Shown: one piece after another, positions 37,139-46,571 of the stretch
How positions within the stretch are numbered: position 1 is the stretch's first letter
How the letters are laid out: each line of letters opens with the position of its first letter
From: Thalassospira lucentensis
GTDB taxonomy: Bacteria; Pseudomonadota; Alphaproteobacteria; Rhodospirillales; Thalassospiraceae
DNA length: 64,000 nt
Assembly (NCBI RefSeq): GCF_001613805.1
Contig: NZ_LPVY01000020.1
Location: 1-64,000 of the forward strand
Reading direction: 5' to 3'
Made by a program: the position numbers and the translations under genes
The notes under the pieces: model-generated
The model's database searches: none
Told to the model about the DNA's origin: nothing
Seen by the model: only the letters and a program-made list of their open reading frames with translations

Positions 37139-38554
37139 TTATTTCACGATCTTGCCGGGGTTGAGCATTCCATCTGGATCAATCGCGGCTTTGATCGCGC
37201 GCAAAAGTTTCATCTTTTCCGGGCTGGCATAACGGGCCAATTCATCAAGCTTCAGCTTGCCAATGCCATGTTCGGCACTGATCGATCCGCCAAGATCGGC
37301 AACAATGTCATGGATCAGGCGGTTTAACGTTTCCCAGCAATCGAGAAACGCCTGCTTTTCCATCTCGACCGGCTGGGTGAAGTTGAAATGGATATTGCCA
37401 TCGCCGACATGGCCAAACGGGCAGGGGCGAATGCCCGGAATGAAATCACCGGCTGCGGCCATGCCGCGTGTCAGCAATTCCGGCACCCTGGAAACCGGAA
37501 CCGAAACATCATGCTTGATGCTGCCGCCTTCAAACCCTTGCGCCTCCGGGATGCCTTCGCGGATTGCCCAAAGATTGGCGCGCTGGGCCTCGGACTGTGC
37601 CAATGTCGCATCGCTGGCAAGGCCTGCCTCAAGGGCGCTTTCGAGAAGGTCGCTTAGAACCTCGTTCAAATCATCCTTGGGCCGTGACGAGGTCAGTTCG
37701 ATCATCACATACCAGTCCGAAGGGGCGGCAAGTGGGGCGGATAGCCCCGGCAGATGGGCGACGGCCATATCATGGGCAAAGCCGCACAACAGCTCGAACG
37801 CGGCAATCGCATCACCGCTTTCACGCCGCGCAAGCGCCAGAAGATCAAGGGCGGCATCGGGGCTGGGGACGGCAACCCACGCGGTCGCGACATGGCGCGG
37901 CTTGGGAAACAGTTTCAGCGTTGCCTTGGTGATAATGCCAAGGGTGCCTTCGGAGCCGATAAACAGATCGCGCAGATCATAGCCGGTATTGTCCTTGCGC
38001 AGGGATGACAGGCCGTTCCACACGCTGCCATCGGGCAGGACGACTTCAAGCCCCAGAACCAGATCACGCGCATTGCCATAACGGATGACGTTCAATCCGC
38101 CCGCATTGGTCGCGAGGTTGCCGCCAATCTGGCAGGAGCCCTCCGACCCAAGGCTTAGGGGGAAAAGAAGGTCACGGTCGCCTGCCGCATCCTGCACGGT
38201 TTGCAGGATCGCACCGGCCTCAACCGTTGCGGTGAAATCGCGGGCATCGATTTCGATGATCCGGTTCATCCATTTCAGGTTCAGGATCACCTCGGCCGCA
38301 TTTGCAACCGCCCCGCCGCATCGCCCGGTATTGCCGCCCTGGGGCACAATCGCAATGCCATGTGTTGCACAGATCGCGACACATTTGGCGACTTCGTCGG
38401 TATTGGCCGGATAAAGCACCATGTCGGCATCGCCAGCAAATTTGCCGCGGGCCTCGGCATTGTGCGTGGCCAGAATATCGGCCTCCATGCTCCAGCCTTT
38501 CGGGCCAAGGGCATCCTGAAGTTCCTTGATCGCGCTGGCGGGCAGGATGTGCAT
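37139..38554 (-). CDS. FAD-binding D-2-hydroxyacid dehydrogenase (GlcD / D2HGDH-like)
   Basis: 471 aa. The FAD-binding PCMH domain has VPQGGNTGRCGGA and LSLGSEGSCQIGGNLATNAG GLNVIRYGN. The C-terminal FAD-oxidase domain carries CPFGHVGDGNIHFNF and EHGIGKLKLDELARYASPEK. Such enzymes oxidise D-lactate, glycolate or D-2-hydroxyglutarate. No GlcE or GlcF subunit gene is adjacent, which fits a stand-alone D-2-hydroxyglutarate or D-lactate dehydrogenase. It lies downstream of tsaC with a 35-base gap. Confidence 0.88.
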   Translation of the reverse strand: MHILPASAIKELQDALGPKGWSMEADILATHNAEARGKFAGDADMVLYPANTDEVAKCVAICATHGIAIVPQGGNTGRCGGAVANAAEVILNLKWMNRIIEIDARDFTATVEAGAILQTVQDAAGDRDLLFPLSLGSEGSCQIGGNLATNAGGLNVIRYGNARDLVLGLEVVLPDGSVWNGLSSLRKDNTGYDLRDLFIGSEGTLGIITKATLKLFPKPRHVATAWVAVPSPDAALDLLALARRESGDAIAAFELLCGFAHDMAVAHLPGLSAPLAAPSDWYVMIELTSSRPKDDLNEVLSDLLESALEAGLASDATLAQSEAQRANLWAIREGIPEAQGFEGGSIKHDVSVPVSRVPELLTRGMAAAGDFIPGIRPCPFGHVGDGNIHFNFTQPVEMEKQAFLDCWETLNRLIHDIVADLGGSISAEHGIGKLKLDELARYASPEKMKLLRAIKAAIDPDGMLNPGKIVK

Positions 38555-38589
38555 GGGGCTGTTTTCCGCTCGGCTGAGGTTTGGAAAAA

Positions 38590-39585
38590 TTAAGGGGTCG
38601 GATGAAGGGCGCGGGGCGCGCTGGCGCGTTTCATCCGGTCATTGATCGCAAGCCCAAGACCGGTATCGGGGATCGGCGCAATCGCGATCCCGTCAAAGCG
38701 CGGCTGATCGGCTTCGTGCAGCTTGGCAAACAGGTTGGCGGCGGCTTCGCGGTCATCACCGGTTTTCGAAAGCCACAGGACCTTGTCAAACCCCTTGGTC
38801 ACGCAATCCCCGAATGCCAGCAATATTTCATGGCCGTATTTCTTCTGATCTGGTGCATCGGCATTCAGCCGCACCGGAAGGCCGGGTGCATAATGGCTGG
38901 TCAGCATGCCAGGGCTTTTGGGCGCATTGTCATCTGTTTCGGCCATCACGACGTCGCATCCCAGAACTTCCGCCACCTGATCACGCGTAATCCCGCCGGG
39001 GCGCAGCATCACCACCTGATCGGTGGTAAGGTCAATCACCGTACTTTCAAGGCCAACCCCGCACGGCCCGCCATCCAAGATCATGCCAATCGCATTGCCA
39101 AGGGATGCTGCCACATGGGCCGCCGTCGTCGGGCTGATCCTGCCTGACCGGTTGGCCGAGGGCGCTGCAATCGGGCGACCGACCGCACGTAATAATGCGC
39201 GCGCCATGTCATGTGCGGGTACACGCACCGCGATGCTGGGCAATCCGGCGGTGGTCAGGTGCGAAACCGTGCTGTCATCGCGTTTGGGTAAAACAAGCGT
39301 CAGGGCACCAGGCCAGAACGCATCGGCAAGCTTATCGGCACGCGCATCAAAAACCGCATGCTGGGCGGCGGCATCGCGATCAGGAAAATGGCTGATCAGC
39401 GGGTTGAAGCTTGGCCGTTGCTTGGCGGCAAAAATGCCCGCAACCGCATCGTCATTGGTGGCATCCGCACCCAGCCCGTAAACCGTTTCGGTCGGAAACG
39501 CGACAAGCTCGCCCGCGCGCAACTTGGCCGCGGCCTGTGTCAGGGCACCTTCGGAATAGGGGCGGATCGTCAAAGCCGGGGACAT
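38590..39585 (-). CDS. L-threonylcarbamoyladenylate synthase (Sua5/TsaC, long form)
   Basis: 331 aa. It makes threonylcarbamoyl-AMP for t6A37 tRNA modification. The YrdC domain spans about residues 8-205 with GELVAFPTETVYGLGADAT, KQRPSFNPLI, RVPAHDMARALLRAVGRPIA APSANRSG and STVIDLT. A C-terminal Sua5 domain (about 240-320) follows, so this is the two-domain form. The start at 39585 (MSPALTIRPYSEGA) is chosen; an in-frame ATG four codons earlier also exists. It heads the minus-strand trio. Confidence 0.92.
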   Translation of the reverse strand: MSPALTIRPYSEGALTQAAAKLRAGELVAFPTETVYGLGADATNDDAVAGIFAAKQRPSFNPLISHFPDRDAAAQHAVFDARADKLADAFWPGALTLVLPKRDDSTVSHLTTAGLPSIAVRVPAHDMARALLRAVGRPIAAPSANRSGRISPTTAAHVAASLGNAIGMILDGGPCGVGLESTVIDLTTDQVVMLRPGGITRDQVAEVLGCDVVMAETDDNAPKSPGMLTSHYAPGLPVRLNADAPDQKKYGHEILLAFGDCVTKGFDKVLWLSKTGDDREAAANLFAKLHEADQPRFDGIAIAPIPDTGLGLAINDRMKRASAPRALHPTP

Positions 39586-39844
39586 CAAGCATTCCATAAA
39601 AAATATAGCCTTGTGAAATACCTAGCGACGATAGGGCTTAATGACAAGCTGGAACCGACTTTATCGCTGTTTGGATTGATCGAATGATCGTCCCGGTTTA
39701 GGGTGTCGGTCGCAGGAAGAACCCGATGATTGATCCGGGTTCGCACGTGGTGCGTGTCAAAGCCTGCATCGCTGATATCCGGCCTGCTGCAAACACCCGC
39801 CCAGGTCCTCGAAACGGTGTAATCCATCGCAAGGAGGGCCTTTT

Positions 39845-41014
39845 ATGCCTTTGCACATGCCATCCATTCCGCCGAAAATTGCCATACCGCTGGCGCTGAT
39901 TAATCTGGCGTCCTTCGTTTCACAGATAATCCAGATCGGCGTGATCGATACGCTTTTACCCCTGGCACTGACCAATGCCGGGCTGGGGGAACGGCATGGC
40001 GGCATGATGCTGTCGCTTTACTGGATTGCTGATCTGATCGGCGGGTTCTTTGTGGCGGCGGTTTTACGCAAAACCCATCCCTTCGTCCCGCTTCTGATCA
40101 GTGGCCTGTCATTCTTCATCCTGATTGTTGTGGTGATGTTTGCGCCGCAATCGGCTCTTGTCCTGCCGGCAACCCTGTTTGCCGGGGTGGGGTTGATCCT
40201 GCGGTGGGTGGTGTGTGACGGTTTGATCGTGCAACTGGCCCCGCGCGATAAAATGGGCCGGGTGGTTGGTTTTCATGAAACCCTGATGGGGCTTGGCATT
40301 GTTCTGGGACCGATCCTGATTGGCTGGTTTGGGGATAACGCATTCGTCATGTCGGGCATTGCCCTTGCGGCCGCCATCATTCCGCTTTTCTGTGCCTTTG
40401 CCATGCCCCGCATTGAAATGGCATCGACCCAAAAGGGGGCCGGGGCTGTATTCAGGCGCTGGATCGATCATTGGGATCTGGTGCTGATTGCCTTTGTCGC
40501 GGGGTTTGTCGAAATCTGCTTTTTGTCGGTCCTGCCCTTGCAATCGCAACGCGACACCGGGCTTGCCGATGCCGGGCTCTGGATGGCGGCAATATTTGTG
40601 TTTGGCGGCACGATCTGCCAGCCGCTTGTTGGCTATGTTTCCGATAAAAGCGGCCCGATCAAACTGGCATGGCTGTGCTTCGGATTGCTTCTGGCGGGGG
40701 CGGTGCCGATGGCGCTTGCAGGCTACGGCATCTTTGCCGCCGTCATTCAGTTTGCATTGGGGATCGCGGTGGCCGGGCTTTATACCGCTGCCGTCCTGAT
40801 CGCGGCCAGTGGCCGGGGGCAGGGATATCAGGTCGGCGTTCTGGTGATCGTCTCGCAAAGCTATACGCTGGGGGCCATTGTCGGCCCGTCGGCGGGGACG
40901 TCGCTTCTGGTGATGATCGGAAGCTGGGCCTTGCCGATCCTTGTTCTACTGTCGGCAGGCATATCGGTACTGCTTTTGATGATGCGCCGGACCACACCGG
41001 CACCGGGAACCTAG
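39845..41014 (+). CDS. MFS transporter
   Basis: 389 aa with about twelve hydrophobic segments. The N-half has LPLALTNAGLGERHGGMMLS LYWIADLIGGFF and the loop GLILRWVVCDGLIVQLAPRD KMGRVVGFHETLMGLGIVLG PILIGWF, the typical motif-A and motif-C regions of an exporter. No substrate can be assigned. AAGGAGG precedes the ATG. It ends before a GC-rich hairpin. Confidence 0.86.
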   Translation: MPLHMPSIPPKIAIPLALINLASFVSQIIQIGVIDTLLPLALTNAGLGERHGGMMLSLYWIADLIGGFFVAAVLRKTHPFVPLLISGLSFFILIVVVMFAPQSALVLPATLFAGVGLILRWVVCDGLIVQLAPRDKMGRVVGFHETLMGLGIVLGPILIGWFGDNAFVMSGIALAAAIIPLFCAFAMPRIEMASTQKGAGAVFRRWIDHWDLVLIAFVAGFVEICFLSVLPLQSQRDTGLADAGLWMAAIFVFGGTICQPLVGYVSDKSGPIKLAWLCFGLLLAGAVPMALAGYGIFAAVIQFALGIAVAGLYTAAVLIAASGRGQGYQVGVLVIVSQSYTLGAIVGPSAGTSLLVMIGSWALPILVLLSAGISVLLLMMRRTTPAPGT

Positions 41015-41316
41015 CCCCAAACAGCGCAGAGCCGCCATCAAGATGGCGGCTCCATTTTACGCTCTAGCCCGGTGGTCGCTCCGCGGCAGTGACCCGGACC
41101 GCGTCGCCGTGATTCCGGCGGCTATTTACGTCACCTACACTTTGTGTGGCGATGGCGCGATCATCATTCAAATTGCCAAAAATGTCAAGGTTTCTGCGGT
41201 CTGGCATGCATCGTGATATGCGCCATATGCAATGCGGCCTGCCTTTGGTGCGTCGCACAAAAGACAAGCCGCTATGATCGTTCTGTTATTCGGATCGCCT
41301 ACCGCTTCGCGATAGA
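41015..41316. other. Convergent intergenic region with a hairpin
   Basis: 302 bases between the convergent MFS and cysQ genes. A perfect stem GAGCCGCCATC-AA-GATGGCGGCTC lies at 41029-41052, followed on the plus strand by CATTTTACG, so it can terminate the MFS transcript. The remaining about 260 bases have no gene, RNA or repeat that I recognise. Confidence 0.5.
41029..41060 (+). terminator. Terminator after the MFS gene
   Basis: An 11-bp perfect stem (GAGCCGCCATC, GATGGCGGCTC) with a 2-base loop by strict pairing, so in practice the top pairs open. It is followed by CATTTTAC, a short T run. Confidence 0.7.
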
Positions 41317-42138
41317 TCAGGATTGGTAGGTCACCGGCACGGATGGGCTGCGTGCGATGAAGAACGGGTTGCGGAAATCGGCCTTGCCATAGGCAAACCG
41401 AGTCCCGTCCATATTCTCGACCACGCCACCGGCAGCCACCAGAACCGCATGACCGGCCCCGATATCCCATTCCATGGTCGGGCCAAGCCGCGGATAAAGG
41501 TCCGCCACCCCTTCGGCCAGCAGGCAGAGTTTAAGCGAGCTTCCCGCCGGGCGCAGTTCCTTGACCGCAAGATCACCCAGAAACGCCTTCATCGCGTCGG
41601 GATCGCCATGCGACCGTGACCCGACAACCACAACGCCGTCTTCGGGCATGTCGCGCACGGTGATGGCGCGCGTACTGTCGTTACCATCACCACTGCCTTC
41701 AATCAGCTTCGCGCCATCCGGCCCGCCGTAATAAAGCTTTTCAATTGCCGGGGCATAAACCACGCCCAGAACCGGCGTGCCCCCGGCAATCAGGGCGATA
41801 TTGACGGTAAACTCGCCGTTGCGTTTGATGAATTCCTTGGTCCCGTCGAGCGGATCAACCAGCCAGAAGAAATCGGTATCCCCGTTGACATCGGGAATGT
41901 CACCTGCGGCCGCACTTTCCTCGGACACGATTTTGACATCCGGGGTCAGGGCGCGAAGACCGGGCAGGATCACCGCCTCGGCGGCGTCGTCGGCCTCTGT
42001 TACGGGGGATGCGTCATCCTTCGACCGGATTTCGAAATCGGTGTCATAGATTTTCATCATGGCGGCACCGGCACGGCGCGCAATTTCAATCAACCCGTTT
42101 TCAAGGGCACTGGCATCGGCCGGAAGGGCAATCGTCAT
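41317..42138 (-). CDS. cysQ: 3'(2'),5'-bisphosphate nucleotidase CysQ
   Basis: 273 aa. CysQ removes the 3' phosphate from PAP formed in sulfate assimilation and is a lithium-sensitive Mg enzyme. The inositol-monophosphatase fold motifs are present: SPVTEADDAAEAVILPGL, VSEESAA, LVDPLDGTKEFIKRNGEFTV NIAL (metal site WxDPLDGT-type) and MEWDIGAGHAVLVAAGG near the C-terminus. It is a stand-alone gene. Confidence 0.93.
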   Translation of the reverse strand: MTIALPADASALENGLIEIARRAGAAMMKIYDTDFEIRSKDDASPVTEADDAAEAVILPGLRALTPDVKIVSEESAAAGDIPDVNGDTDFFWLVDPLDGTKEFIKRNGEFTVNIALIAGGTPVLGVVYAPAIEKLYYGGPDGAKLIEGSGDGNDSTRAITVRDMPEDGVVVVGSRSHGDPDAMKAFLGDLAVKELRPAGSSLKLCLLAEGVADLYPRLGPTMEWDIGAGHAVLVAAGGVVENMDGTRFAYGKADFRNPFFIARSPSVPVTYQS

Positions 42139-42291
42139 GGCAATCTCGTCTGGTTAATCTTTTTGCGTGCAAAGGGCATAGGGAATTTTGCCCATCACGT
42201 CCAGTAAGACCGTTCCATTATGGCGAGATCACGTTCACTTTCCTGTTCACGTTCATCATCGCCATCGCCTCTCATCAGGCCCTATGCCCGT

Positions 42292-43287
42292 TCACGCCGG
42301 TTGACCGATCCGAAACCGGTTGCGATAGCGGGCCGGGGGCACGTGGGCGATATCGCGAAACGCGATGCGAAATGTTTCCATCGACTGGAACCCGCATTGC
42401 TCGGCAATGTCACCCAGCGGCAAACTGGTTTCTTCAAGCAATTTCATCGCACGCAATACCCGTTCACGCCGCAGCCATTTAAGCGGCGCCATGCCGGTGC
42501 CTTCGCGGAAACGCCGTAAAAACGTTCTTTCGCTGAGTCCCGAAAAGTTGGCCATTTCGCCGATTTCAATCGGTTCGGCCAGTTTGCCGCGTGCCCAGTC
42601 CAGAACGGCTGCAATCGATTTGCCCGGTCGTTCCTGTACAGGTGCTTCGACATATTGCGCCTGTCCCCCATCACGATGGGGCGGCATCACCAACCGCCGT
42701 GCGACCACATTGGCAACCTGCGCGCCATGATCGGACCGGATCACATGCAAACAGGCATCAATCCCCGCACTGCTGCCCGCCGATGTGATGATCTGGCTGT
42801 TTTCGACATATAAAACATCATCGACAATCCCGATATCGGGATACATCGCGTGCAGCCGGTCGGTATATCGCCAATGCGTCGTCGCCCGCCCGTTTGCCAG
42901 CAACCCGCTTGCCGCCAGAACAAACACGCCCGAACAGATGCTTACCAACCGGCATCCGCGGGCATGAGCACGCCTTAACGCATCACAAAGTGCCACATCG
43001 GGCATCACATCCGCCCCGCGCCAGCCGGGGATGATCACGGTGTCGGCATGATCAATCAATTCGATCCCGGCATCGGTCGCCACCCGAAATCCGCCCATCG
43101 CGCGGATTTCCGGGTCAATTCCCGCAATCGAACAGCGATACCACGGAAAATCAAACTCCGGCCGGGACAGGGCAAATGCCTCTAGGGCGATGCCAAATTC
43201 AAATGTGCAAAGCCCGTCATAGGCCAGCACCACAACATGATGCAGGGCGTCGGTTGGTTCGATATTTGCGGCACGATGATCGAGCAT
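42292..43287 (-). CDS. ftrA: FtrA-type transcriptional regulator (DJ-1/PfpI + AraC HTH)
   Basis: 331 aa. The N-terminal DJ-1/PfpI-like domain (about residues 14-180) has DTVIIPGWRGAD and the nucleophile-elbow Cys in LVSICSGVFVLAASGLL. The C-terminal AraC HTH (about 225-325) contains LSERTFLRRFREGTGMAPLK W and the second helix AEQCGFQSMETFRIAFRDI. It matches the GlxA/FtrA class. The start at 43287 (MLDHRAANIEPTDALHHVVV) is chosen. The gene is divergent from a rhodanese gene, the usual FtrA partner, which it probably controls. Confidence 0.85.
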   Translation of the reverse strand: MLDHRAANIEPTDALHHVVVLAYDGLCTFEFGIALEAFALSRPEFDFPWYRCSIAGIDPEIRAMGGFRVATDAGIELIDHADTVIIPGWRGADVMPDVALCDALRRAHARGCRLVSICSGVFVLAASGLLANGRATTHWRYTDRLHAMYPDIGIVDDVLYVENSQIITSAGSSAGIDACLHVIRSDHGAQVANVVARRLVMPPHRDGGQAQYVEAPVQERPGKSIAAVLDWARGKLAEPIEIGEMANFSGLSERTFLRRFREGTGMAPLKWLRRERVLRAMKLLEETSLPLGDIAEQCGFQSMETFRIAFRDIAHVPPARYRNRFRIGQPA

Positions 43288-43421
43288 GATCGGATTTGAT
43301 TCCGTTAAAATGCGGTTTGGCGAAAAATTACCGAATAATGGCATTTTGGCCACTATCACAAAAAATGGCAATCGTTACGATCATCCCATTCCCCATGATG
43401 ATTGAAAACGGAGCCACCCGA

Positions 43422-43823
43422 ATGAAAAGCCTGATCAATGAAACCGCGCCCGCACCGTCGCATATCGCACGTGCCCATTTTGATGCGATGCTGCAATTTG
43501 AAACCGATTGCTGGGATACGCATGCAAGCCTGCAATCCGGGGCCGATGATTTCATCCTTGTCGATGTCCGGTCCCCCGCGCTGTATCACGGCGGCCATAT
43601 CGAAGGCGCGATCAACATCCCGCACGGCAAGATGACCGAACGCCGCATGGCCGAATATCCCGCCGGTAAAACCTTTGTGGTCTATTGCGCCGGTCCGCAT
43701 TGCAATGGTGCCAACAAGGCTGCCTGTCGGCTGGCCGCCCTTGGCCTGCCGGTCAAACTGATGATTGGTGGTGTGACCGGTTGGATCGACGAGGGGTTCA
43801 GCCTGACGGAGCCGGATGCCTGA
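43422..43823 (+). CDS. Rhodanese-like sulfurtransferase
   Basis: 133 aa. A single rhodanese domain: DDFILVDVRSPALYHGGHIE GAINIPHGKM and the active-site loop VVYCAGPHCNGANKAA with the catalytic Cys in YCAGP. GGAG precedes the ATG at 43422; the frame is open further upstream to 43296 without support. It is divergent from ftrA across 134 bases that carry the imperfect repeats AAAATGC and GCATTTT. Confidence 0.87.
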   Translation: MKSLINETAPAPSHIARAHFDAMLQFETDCWDTHASLQSGADDFILVDVRSPALYHGGHIEGAINIPHGKMTERRMAEYPAGKTFVVYCAGPHCNGANKAACRLAALGLPVKLMIGGVTGWIDEGFSLTEPDA

Positions 43824-43909
43824 TTTGACGGTAACCACCGCCCGCCAATATGGGCTGACAGGATCGCTGCCTGTCGGCCCATCGTATTCTTTGCCACCGG
43901 ATCGCACCA

Positions 43910-44392
43910 ATGACGTCATCACCAGTGCCGTATGAAATCCGCACCGCCGTCCCGAATGATCTGCCCCGTCTGATTGACCTGATTGCCGATCACGCGGATT
44001 TTGAACGCCAGAAGGTCAATCGCGCCCATCTGGCCGAAAACCTGCCCCGATATCTGTTTGGCGCGGATGCCCGCCTGAGCGTGATGGTGGCGGGCAGGGG
44101 TGGGGAACTGGTCGGCTATGGTGCGGCCAGTATCGAATTCTCAACCTGGAAGGCCGCCTGCTTCCTGCATCTGGATTGTCTTTACCTTGCGCAGCAAAGC
44201 CGTGGGGCCGGGCTTGGCGCGCGGATGCTGGCCGCGTTTGAAAATCTCGCACGGCAGCAAAACCTTGGCTGGATGGAATGGCAAACGCCCGACTGGAATA
44301 TTGATGCTGCCCGGTTTTATGAACGCAATGGGGCACGGGCCCTGCCAAAGCTGCGCTTTGCGAAAACGCTGTCCCACATCCCTAGCCGGTGA
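43910..44392 (+). CDS. GNAT family N-acetyltransferase
   Basis: 160 aa. The GNAT fold is shown by YEIRTAVPNDLPRLIDLIAD HA, the beta-4 strand LHLDCLYLAQQSRGAGLGAR ML with the acetyl-CoA loop (S-R-G-A-G-L-G), and NIDAARFYERNGAR. The substrate is unknown. It overlaps the convergent DUF2750 gene by 11 bases at the 3' ends. Confidence 0.85.
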   Translation: MTSSPVPYEIRTAVPNDLPRLIDLIADHADFERQKVNRAHLAENLPRYLFGADARLSVMVAGRGGELVGYGAASIEFSTWKAACFLHLDCLYLAQQSRGAGLGARMLAAFENLARQQNLGWMEWQTPDWNIDAARFYERNGARALPKLRFAKTLSHIPSR

Positions 44393-44762
44393 TCGATTTC
44401 TTTAACACGGCCATCAAATCATCATGCAATGCCAAATGCCCCGGCAGGATCGGGCCATCATCGCCGGTCGGTGAAATACCGGGTTCAATCCTGTTTCGGG
44501 CAAGATCGGGCAACAGATTTTCGGTCAGTTCAACCAGGGTGATCGCGGTCGGGACATAGCCGGTTTGCGCAATCTCGTTCCATGTATCCGCATGGTCATG
44601 GCTTGCGAAAAACGGGCAATATCGGGTGCCATCATTGCCGGGGCACAACAGCCAGCCCTTGTCATAAAGCCCCCAAACACCTTCCCACGCGATCACGCTT
44701 TCAATGAAGTAACGATAACGGGCGTCGCAGGCATTGATGTTGTCTGATCCGGCAATGCTCAT
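44382..44762 (-). CDS. DUF2750 domain protein
   Basis: 126 aa. RYRYFIESVIAWEGVWGLYD KGWLLCPGNDGTRYCPFFAS HDHADTW and a later YVPTAITLVELTENLLPDL match DUF2750, of unknown function. Its start overlaps the stop of the Memo-AMMECR1 gene by four bases, so both are translated from one mRNA. Confidence 0.78.
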   Translation of the reverse strand: MSIAGSDNINACDARYRYFIESVIAWEGVWGLYDKGWLLCPGNDGTRYCPFFASHDHADTWNEIAQTGYVPTAITLVELTENLLPDLARNRIEPGISPTGDDGPILPGHLALHDDLMAVLKKSITG

Positions 44763-46246
44763 GGCATCGGGGTCGATTGCTGCCAGAAATTCCTGGGCGC
44801 GATGTCCTTGCCCGATATGCCGCGCGTGACAAACCGTTGGGCGCGCATGCGATCCGACCAGTGATCCGTCGAAAGCCCGGCCTTGCGTTTCAACTGCGCC
44901 ACGAAATCCGCCGGATCGGGCAATTGCTCCCAGACTTGTGGCAGGAACAAGCCACGATGATTGCCATCCGACAGGATGATGCCATCTTCATGGGGTGTCA
45001 GTTTCGCGATCAGATCGGCCTCGTTTTCAAACGGAAAATCACGCGGCGGGGAGAGGACCGAAATCGATAATTCCAGATCGTCATTCAATTCATCCTGGCG
45101 AAGGGCTGGAAAGCGCGGGTCGCCAAACCCGGCCTTGAAGGCATTTTCACACAGATCCGTCGCCAGATCGCGATGCGCCATCACCGATCCGATGCAGCCG
45201 CGAAGCTGGCCTGATTTCTTCAATGTGACAAAACACGCGCCCGGTTGCAGAAGTTCGGGCGATACCGATGCCGGATCAATGCGAAGCGGCCCGCCATGCT
45301 TGATCCCGTGCCAGATCGATTGCCGCGCAAGGTCGATCATCGTCGCCCCGTGATCGGCCAGAAGCTTTTCGGTCGCACCGATGAAACCGCCGGATGATTT
45401 GTTCGTCTTTTCATCCTCGCGCATATCCGCTGACCCCGCATAAACAGCCCACGCGCCATAGCCGACCACGCGCGATTTATCGCCCGTGATATCGCCGGAA
45501 TTACACATGCCAAGTGTCCTGATCCGCATGCCGCGATTGCGCGCCGATATCAGCATTCCGGCAACCGGCAACGCGCCGCACGCATCCCCGCTTGTGATGC
45601 TTTCGGCGTCAAACCGCTCGATCATCATGCGCGTTTGATCATCCATGCGCTTTGCGGTGTCGTAGTCATGAAAATGCGACAGGTCCGATGAAATCACGAT
45701 CAGGGTTTCCGGTCCGCCCCAAAGGGCCTCGATTACCTCATGCACCTGCCGTGCGGCGCACCGGCTGACCAGTAACGGCACAATGCCGATATCGGCATCT
45801 TCGCCAAACAATCGCTGGATAAACGGCAATTCGATCTCAAGCCCGTGCTCTTGCGTGTGCGCCTCGTCCAGAACCTGTACCTGCGGCCATGCAAGGGCGG
45901 CCTGCAACCCGGCCAGATCACAGCGCACATCGCCAAGCGGTGTGGCAAACCCGTCCGCCTTGGCAATCGCAATCCCCTGAAACGCCATGCGATGCGCCGG
46001 ACCAATGATCACGATCCGTTTGACCGTGCCCTTTAACGCCCGAACCGTGGCAAAGCCCAAACCGGCAATCGCGCCCGAAAACATCGAACCGGCATGGGGC
46101 ACGATAATCGCCTTGGGGATTGGCGTATCATTCTCTGTCTGGCTCTCGACCGCCGCATGGATCAACCCGTCAATCTCGCTGCGCAACATATCGGGTGCTG
46201 CGGGATAAAACGTTCCGGCAATGGCGGGAGGACGGATAATCTTCAT
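44759..46246 (-). CDS. Fused Memo-AMMECR1 protein of the AmmeMemoRadiSam system
   Basis: 495 aa, a fusion of two components. Residues about 1-265 are a Memo-like domain (AmmeMemoRadiSam B): RPPAIAGTFYPAAPDMLR, IIVPHAGSMFSGAIAGLGFA, VIIGPAHRMAFQGIAI, EHGLEIELPFIQRLFG and ISSDLSHFHDYDTAKRMDD, with metal-type His residues. Residues about 300-490 are AMMECR1 (component A): GACFVTLKKSGQLRGCIGSV, DPRFPALRQDEL and LELSISVLSPP. The partner radical SAM enzyme is at 48455, on the other strand beyond an ATPase gene. Confidence 0.9.
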   Translation of the reverse strand: MKIIRPPAIAGTFYPAAPDMLRSEIDGLIHAAVESQTENDTPIPKAIIVPHAGSMFSGAIAGLGFATVRALKGTVKRIVIIGPAHRMAFQGIAIAKADGFATPLGDVRCDLAGLQAALAWPQVQVLDEAHTQEHGLEIELPFIQRLFGEDADIGIVPLLVSRCAARQVHEVIEALWGGPETLIVISSDLSHFHDYDTAKRMDDQTRMMIERFDAESITSGDACGALPVAGMLISARNRGMRIRTLGMCNSGDITGDKSRVVGYGAWAVYAGSADMREDEKTNKSSGGFIGATEKLLADHGATMIDLARQSIWHGIKHGGPLRIDPASVSPELLQPGACFVTLKKSGQLRGCIGSVMAHRDLATDLCENAFKAGFGDPRFPALRQDELNDDLELSISVLSPPRDFPFENEADLIAKLTPHEDGIILSDGNHRGLFLPQVWEQLPDPADFVAQLKRKAGLSTDHWSDRMRAQRFVTRGISGKDIAPRNFWQQSTPMP

Positions 46247-46571
46247 GATGCTTCCGATGCTGAGCTTTCTTTGAAAAACATAGCGATCACGACTGGGTTT
46301 TCAAAGAGGAAGCTAGGTCTTGGAGAAGCTGATGGCTGTTGTGCAAATTCATACGAGATTATGCCTGTACTATTTAGATGGCCTTATAATTCTTATGCTT
46401 TTTCAAACTTAGTTCTTGAGAAAATGGATAGTGCCAGACAGAAAGTCGCTTAGTCTAGATGATATTAAAGGTGGAATTTCTGTATATGATATTTATCTCA
46501 TGGTAATCATGAGGGGCACAGGTCATGCAAGGCCAAACTTTTATTACTGAGTTAGATCGGATGAGATCCTT
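46247..46571. other. AT-rich intergenic region before the DUF4435 ATPase gene
   Basis: 325 bases without a recognisable gene. The first part should carry the Memo-AMMECR1 promoter on the minus strand. From about 46300 the base composition turns AT-rich, as in the following ATPase gene, which suggests the edge of a transferred segment. A palindrome lies at 46497-46513 in a TATATGATATTTATC-type stretch that may be the ATPase promoter. No direct repeat marking an insertion was found by eye. Confidence 0.5.
46497..46513. promoter_or_regulatory. Candidate operator upstream of the DUF4435 ATPase
   Basis: CTCATG-GTAAT-CATGAG is a perfect 6-bp inverted repeat 58 bases upstream of the start codon, next to an AT-rich possible -10 region. 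A regulatory role is a guess from position. Confidence 0.3.

Noticed and set aside
37257-37982. 241-codon plus-strand open frame
   Set aside because: Antisense to the FAD-dependent dehydrogenase gene, with no domain pattern.
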